From Streptomyces fodineus (GTDB lineage Bacteria > Actinomycetota > Actinomycetes > Streptomycetales > Streptomycetaceae), in NCBI RefSeq assembly GCF_001735805.1, contig NZ_CP017248.1:8308001-8372000 (forward strand): a DNA stretch of 64,000 bases. Reading direction: 5' to 3'. The notes beneath the pieces are model-generated. The model did not search any database. It was not told the origin of the DNA and saw nothing but the letters and a program-made list of their open reading frames with translations. Below, one piece after another: positions 60,481-64,000 of the stretch (position 1 is the stretch's first letter; the number at the start of each line of letters is the position of its first letter). The translations under genes and the position numbers were made by a program.

Positions 60481-61940
60481 CAGTCGGTCCACCGTCCCCC
60501 GTGCCGCGACGCCAGCTCCGCGTACGTGCTGTCCTGGTCGTTCCACTCCTTGATGGCCTGCGCGACCAGGAGGTTCGACTTCTTCTTGTACGTCAGGTAC
60601 CGCATCGTCGACTCTGGGCGGCGGTGTCCGAGCAGCCTCATGACGGTCAGGAAGGGGTTGCGGGACTGGTGGTCGGCCGCGTAGGCGGGTACTCGGCCCG
60701 AGCGCGCGTACTCCTCCGCGTCCTGCTTGCGCAGCAGCTCGGTCAGCAGCTCCAGCATGTACACCGCGAACGTGTGCCGCAGATCGTGAATCCGAACCTG
60801 GTGCGGCATCTCCAGTTCAAGGTCGTGCTCCTCGATGATCCGCAGCGTCCGCGCGTGCGCATCGAGGAATATCTGCTCCCACCTCTGGCTGGTGAGCATC
60901 CGCCCGTGGCGCCCGATGAACAGGGCCATCGGCTCCAGCCCGTGCTCGCCTTCGATCATGGTCCGCGCTCGCAGCTCGGCGTCCATAGCCTTGACGCTCC
61001 AGGTCCGGCGCCTGCCGTGCTCGACTCCGCGCAGTTTCATCTGGCGCGTGTTGACGTCGTCGACGACGAAGAACTCCTCGCGGCGGCGCCACAAGTTCCT
61101 CGACGCCTTGCGCACCGTGGCGGCACGCTCGGTTCGGCGATACCAGTCGATCTCCCTCACCGTCGCGTCCTGGATTTCCACGGTCCGCGGCAGGCCGAAC
61201 TTGGCGATGGCCTCGAGCTCCACTTCCTTCGCCGTGCCGTCGCGGCGCGGCGGGCCGACCTCGATGTCGAGCAGGGCCCGGAACTCCCGCAGCCGCAGGC
61301 CGGTAGTGATGGACAGATTGCCGGCGGCGCTGTCCCGCAGTGTGTGTGCGGACCGGAACGACGGGTCGGCGGTGCCGTCCGGCAGAAGCCCGCGCAGGCC
61401 GACGCGGTCCAGGAACCGCCACTGCTCGTACGTCAGGTGCCGCACATCGAGTGCTGCGGTGGCGCCCCAGCTCAGAACGTCACGCCCGTTGGGACGCCGG
61501 TAGTACGGGCGCCTGGCCAGCAGCTTGGCCTCGTCGACGGCCCAGTCGTAGAAGCTGTGGATCGTGACGCGACGGCGCTTCCAGGTAGCCGGCGACATGG
61601 GTTCGTCGCGGTGCTGGGTGCAGTGCTCTCGGTAGGCGAGCAGGTCGTCCTCCGTCGCGGACAGCACGTCGCTCGGCGGATCGAGGCTCTCCAGGAAGTC
61701 GCTGAAGTCCAGGAAGTCGTAGGTATAGTCCCGAAGCGACTTCGCCTTGAGCGTCTTGGCCAGATCGAGGAAGAACGAGCAGTGAGGCTCCAGCGGCCGC
61801 ATGACCGAGCCGAGGAAGAACGGGGTGCCGTCCTTGAGCGCCCGCTGCCGGGTCACGTACCGCAGGAAGTCAAGGTCGATGCCGTCGGCTATCGCACCGA
61901 ACCGGCGGACCTTGTCACGGGAGGTGAAGAAGTAGTCCAC
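60480..61940 (-). CDS. Tyrosine recombinase, TnpA-like, first gene of operon
   Basis: A 486-residue site-specific recombinase. The N-terminal core-binding domain (YTYDFLDFSDFLESLDPPSD) is followed by ITTGLRLREFRALLDIEVG (Arg I), VRIHDLRHTFAVYMLELL (HxxR), and FLTVMRLLGHRRPESTMRYL with the His/Arg and the Tyr in YLTY. All catalytic residues are visible. It starts 105 bases from the right end of the element and probably drives the operon. Combined with the TnpB-like and third protein, it likely performs excision and integration. Confidence 0.9.
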   Translation of the reverse strand: MDYFFTSRDKVRRFGAIADGIDLDFLRYVTRQRALKDGTPFFLGSVMRPLEPHCSFFLDLAKTLKAKSLRDYTYDFLDFSDFLESLDPPSDVLSATEDDLLAYREHCTQHRDEPMSPATWKRRRVTIHSFYDWAVDEAKLLARRPYYRRPNGRDVLSWGATAALDVRHLTYEQWRFLDRVGLRGLLPDGTADPSFRSAHTLRDSAAGNLSITTGLRLREFRALLDIEVGPPRRDGTAKEVELEAIAKFGLPRTVEIQDATVREIDWYRRTERAATVRKASRNLWRRREEFFVVDDVNTRQMKLRGVEHGRRRTWSVKAMDAELRARTMIEGEHGLEPMALFIGRHGRMLTSQRWEQIFLDAHARTLRIIEEHDLELEMPHQVRIHDLRHTFAVYMLELLTELLRKQDAEEYARSGRVPAYAADHQSRNPFLTVMRLLGHRRPESTMRYLTYKKKSNLLVAQAIKEWNDQDSTYAELASRHGGRWTD

Positions 61941-62041
61941 AGGGTTCCTTGAGACAGATATGGAGCCATGAACCTAACCACTTCCCAGACACAAAGAAAC
62001 CCCCCGGCGAAGGGAGGGTGAGACAGTCTCAAATACTTGGC

Positions 62042-62278
62042 CTAACCGCCGGGAGGGAGGACTTTCCCGCTCGCGAGGTGCAGCACGTGCAGGACGCGGC
62101 CGAGCGGATCGACGACGATGGCGCCGCAGGTGACGTGGCCGGAGAAGGTGGAGCGACTGGCGATGTTGGCGGCCCGGTCGAGGGCGTCCAGGAGACCGCC
62201 GAGTTGCCTGCGCTCGTCAGGGTGGCGAGCGAGGTAGGTCTCGACGGTGGTGCGGATGTGGTCGTGCGACAGCGGCAT
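62042..62278 (-). pseudogene. 5' part of the triple-NUDIX gene, cut by the element
   Basis: A 78-residue frame from ATG 62278: MPLSHDHIRTTVETYLARHP and later TFSGHVTCGAIVVDPLGRVL and ASGKVLPPGG, then TAG. This is the N-terminal strand set of a NUDIX domain ending exactly before the box. The stop TAG comes from the element. The remaining sequence is at 49437-50700 on the same strand, with the shared core CCGCCG. The peptide by itself has no catalytic box. Confidence 0.85.
62046..62051 (+). repeat. Right 6-bp core (CCGCCG) of the Tn554-like element
   Basis: Direct repeat of 50695-50700; the element ends with CCTAA at 62041-62045, the inverse of the left TTAGG. Confidence 0.8.
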
Positions 62279-62335
62279 AGGGCTACCTCAGAAGGACGCA
62301 GGGCGGATCGAGTCGAGGCGGGATGGTCGTTCGTG

Positions 62336-63475
62336 TCAGCTCAGCCGCATCCCCTCCGCAGGGACTTCCTCGATGGCCGCGGGGCGAGCGGTGGCAAGGC
62401 CCCACCGCTCCCGGGCCGTCTCCGCGGCGAGTAGGGCTTGCCGCGCTCCTGGCGGGCCCCATCCCAGAAGGGCGGCTGCCTGGGCGGGGGTGGCGAGCAG
62501 ACGTGCGAAGGGGCGTCCGGTAGCGGGGTCGACGGCCGCCGGTCCGATGGCGGTGACCCGGGCGGCCAGGCGGAGCCGGGCGTTGGGCCCCACTGAGCCG
62601 TAGACCTCGCCGGTCTCGTCCAGCACCCAACCCAGTCGCACCGGATCGGTGAGGGTGAGCTGGGCCTCCTCGGCGGCTTCGCGGTGGAGGGTGTCCTCGG
62701 GCGTCGGGTCGGTCTTCTCCACGGTGCCGCCAGGCAGCATAGGCAGCGCGCCCCGGGGGCCGGGGTCGGCCACGAGGACGACCCTGCCGTCGGGGACGAA
62801 GCACCACGCCCAGGCTTGCTGCACGGGGAGCCGCTCGGGGACGGGGCCGCGGTTGAGGGGGCTGTCCCACAGGGGCCGGTAGCGGACGTGGACGTCATGG
62901 CGGTCCAGCGCCGGGACGTCGAGGATGTGCCGGCCGTCGGCGAGGTGGGCGGTGGCGGTGTTCCCGAGCCGGGCACGGTAGGCGGCGAGCATGATCTGCC
63001 CGTCCACGGGCCTCAGCCGCTGCACTGCGTCCCGGGTTTCGAGGAAGGCGAACTCGGACAGTTCCTCGGGCGGCAGGCGGATCGCCTCCACCTGGTCGGG
63101 GGTGAGGGTTCCCCCATCGAAGACGAACCGGACTTCCCCGGGGAAAGGCGTGCCGGGCTGGGTGTCGGGGTGGTGCGGGGAGAGGGAGTGGACGGCGAGC
63201 ACGTCCGACAGGGGCAGGTTCGCCAGACCCAGTTCCTCGGTGATCTCGCGTCGGCAGGTGACGTGCGGGTGTTCGCCGGGTTCGACTACTCCTCCGGGCA
63301 GCAGCCACCGGTCGTCCGCGCGGTAGGTGGGGTGAACGAGCAGGACGCGGCCGATCTGGTCAGTGACGAGCGCGGCGGCGCCGACCCACACCGCGTGCCG
63401 GGAGGCGGCGTGCTGCCCTGCGGACCGGGCGGCACGCGGTGCAACATGATCCGAACGTGAGATGGGAGTGGTCAT
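62336..63475 (-). CDS. Double NUDIX-domain protein
   Basis: A 379-residue protein with two NUDIX domains. The first box is LPGGVVEPGEHPHVTCRREI followed by TEELGL; the second is LPGGTVEKTDPTPEDTLHRE followed by AAEEAQL. Both have acidic residues at the metal positions; the second is less canonical. ATG 63475 overlaps the stop of the VanX-like gene (ATGA). The NUDIX domains differ from each other, so this is not a recent duplication. Together with the split gene and the downstream genes, it brings the operon to eight NUDIX domains. Confidence 0.88.
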   Translation of the reverse strand: MTTPISRSDHVAPRAARSAGQHAASRHAVWVGAAALVTDQIGRVLLVHPTYRADDRWLLPGGVVEPGEHPHVTCRREITEELGLANLPLSDVLAVHSLSPHHPDTQPGTPFPGEVRFVFDGGTLTPDQVEAIRLPPEELSEFAFLETRDAVQRLRPVDGQIMLAAYRARLGNTATAHLADGRHILDVPALDRHDVHVRYRPLWDSPLNRGPVPERLPVQQAWAWCFVPDGRVVLVADPGPRGALPMLPGGTVEKTDPTPEDTLHREAAEEAQLTLTDPVRLGWVLDETGEVYGSVGPNARLRLAARVTAIGPAAVDPATGRPFARLLATPAQAAALLGWGPPGARQALLAAETARERWGLATARPAAIEEVPAEGMRLS

Positions 63476-63912
63476 TGGCTCTGCCTTCCTCGAGGGTGGG
63501 CGGGCGTGTGTTCGGCGCGGGCTGGGGCGCGGATCTGTTCCTCGGACCAGTTCGGGTTGCCTGCTCGCAGCTCTCCCGCGTATTTCTCGAAGTACGACCG
63601 CTGGAGCTGGGGTGGCCGGTAACCCTCGACGAACAGCAGCCGGAGTCCGACAGGAAGCTGCGACTGGGCATGAAGGGGGCGTTCCAGGACGCCCTGACGT
63701 AGGTGCGCGAAGTGCGCGGCCGGCTCGGACTTGAGGTCATCGACCAGCAGGTCTCGATAGGCCCGGACATCGACGAGTGGTTCGTCGCACTCCTTGGCAG
63801 GGATGGCGGCCACGCGTGGGCCGGGCATCAGGATGACGTTCAAACGGATCTCCTTGACGGACGGGGGTTCGCGATGCCGCCACAGGCTCGTACGTGGGGA
63901 AGGCTTCAGCAT
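63472..63912 (-). CDS. VanX-like D-Ala-D-Ala dipeptidase fragment
   Basis: A 146-residue protein whose N-terminal 115 residues match M15D peptidases (PLVDVRAYRDLLV, then LRQGVLERPLHAQSQLPVGL and RLLFVEGYRPPQLQRSYFEK). The catalytic SxHxxGxAxD segment that should follow about 20 residues after PNWSEEQIRA is missing; the sequence ends ARAEHTPAHPRGRQSQ. It has lost its active site by truncation or is a degenerate, non-catalytic version. ATG 63912 overlaps the preceding stop (TAATG). It is in one overlapping operon with the NUDIX genes. Confidence 0.65.
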   Translation of the reverse strand: MLKPSPRTSLWRHREPPSVKEIRLNVILMPGPRVAAIPAKECDEPLVDVRAYRDLLVDDLKSEPAAHFAHLRQGVLERPLHAQSQLPVGLRLLFVEGYRPPQLQRSYFEKYAGELRAGNPNWSEEQIRAPARAEHTPAHPRGRQSQ

Positions 63913-64000
63913 TAACGGCTTGTACGGTGCGGGCGCGTCCAGTCGAAGTCGAGGCGTGCGTGCCGCTTCACGAGGGTGCGGGCGCCCGTCTCTTCGGTGC
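63912..64000 (-). CDS. C-terminal end of an unidentified gene at the window edge
   Basis: The frame is open to the window edge and ends TLVKRHARLDFDWTRPHRTS with a final Arg and TAA at 63912-63914, overlapping the ATG of the VanX-like gene. The family cannot be named from 29 residues. It shows that the NUDIX operon continues beyond the window. Confidence 0.5.
   Translation of the reverse strand, partial: TEETGARTLVKRHARLDFDWTRPHRTSR

Larger units (their letters stand above)
50701..62045. mobile_element. Tn554-like element with kinase-WD40 cargo
   Basis: An 11,345-bp element within a NUDIX gene, flanked by CCGCCG direct repeats and with TTAGG/CCTAA inverted ends. Three tyrosine recombinases and a small helical protein lie in one leftward operon at the right end, the arrangement of Tn554-family elements (tnpA, tnpB, tnpC) with one extra recombinase. 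TGTCTCA motifs are repeated near both ends. Rightward cargo at 50.8-55.6 kb includes a DUF7019-like protein and a kinase-WD40 protein. Tn554 family members insert site-specifically with a 6-bp core, which agrees with the repeat seen here. Confidence 0.8.

Noticed and set aside
1..64000. CRISPR arrays, rRNA or tRNA genes
   Set aside because: No regularly spaced repeats and no convincing cloverleaf were seen on reading both strands; a tRNAscan or CRISPR search was not possible.

Overview
The window reads as a high-GC actinomycete, most likely Streptomyces or a close relative. Third codon positions are almost all G or C, GTG starts are common, and many genes overlap by ATGA or GTGA. Typical Streptomyces families are present: a SARP/BTAD-type regulator, MmyB-like and XRE-TPR regulators, an Lsr2-like protein and Streptomyces-type IS701, IS5, IS630 and IS256 sequences. 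The dense insertion sequences, remnants, duplicated tRNA synthetases and toxin genes suggest a chromosome arm or other accessory region rather than core genome.

Layout. 0-7.3 kb: the end of an IS630 transposase abuts an MmyB-like ligand-binding protein without its DNA-binding domain; then a thioesterase, gene debris, an IS701-like element that also carries a PemK/MazF-like gene, and a PrsW-protease/nuclease-toxin fusion with a probable immunity gene. 7.3-13.2 kb: mostly uncharacterised genes, a NUDIX hydrolase and an IS256-type remnant. 13.4-18.5 kb: a tightly overlapping three-gene operon (trypco1-like small protein, trypsin-like protease, 1,326-residue TPR-BTAD-NB-ARC-TPR protein) that looks like an NTPase/protease conflict or signalling system. 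18.5-19.7 kb: an IS5 element that cut a P-loop kinase gene in two. 19.9-29.2 kb: an eight-gene leftward operon (two HPr-kinase-like P-loop proteins, HAD phosphatase, dehydrogenase, TIM-barrel protein, glycosyltransferase, frameshifted phosphotransferase, and a fusion of an S-adenosylhomocysteinase-like and a Gfo/Idh-like enzyme) that looks like an unassigned small-molecule pathway. 29.6-40.1 kb: XRE regulators, a serine hydrolase, gltX, a flavoprotein, a membrane protein and a phosphotransferase. 40.6-46.1 kb: asparaginase, an archaeal-type aspS and a serS, with T-box leaders carrying a GAC (Asp) specifier before aspS and a UCC (Ser) specifier before serS. 46.2-50.7 kb and 62.0-64 kb: two halves of one leftward operon carrying eight NUDIX domains, an ASCH domain and a VanX-like fragment.

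50.7-62.05 kb: an 11.3 kb Tn554-like element splits a triple-NUDIX gene. It is bounded by a 6-bp direct repeat (CCGCCG) and 5-bp TTAGG/CCTAA inverted ends. It carries three tyrosine recombinases, a TnpC/DUF6262-like small protein, and a cargo of a Ser/Thr kinase with two seven-bladed WD40 propellers, a DUF7019-like protein and small ORFs.

The strongest candidates for undescribed systems are this kinase-WD40 cargo, the trypsin/trypco1/NB-ARC operon, the eight-gene HPr-kinase-like/AHCY-fusion operon, the NUDIX-array operon, and the IS701-like element with a PemK-like passenger. All families were assigned by reading motifs, without database searches.
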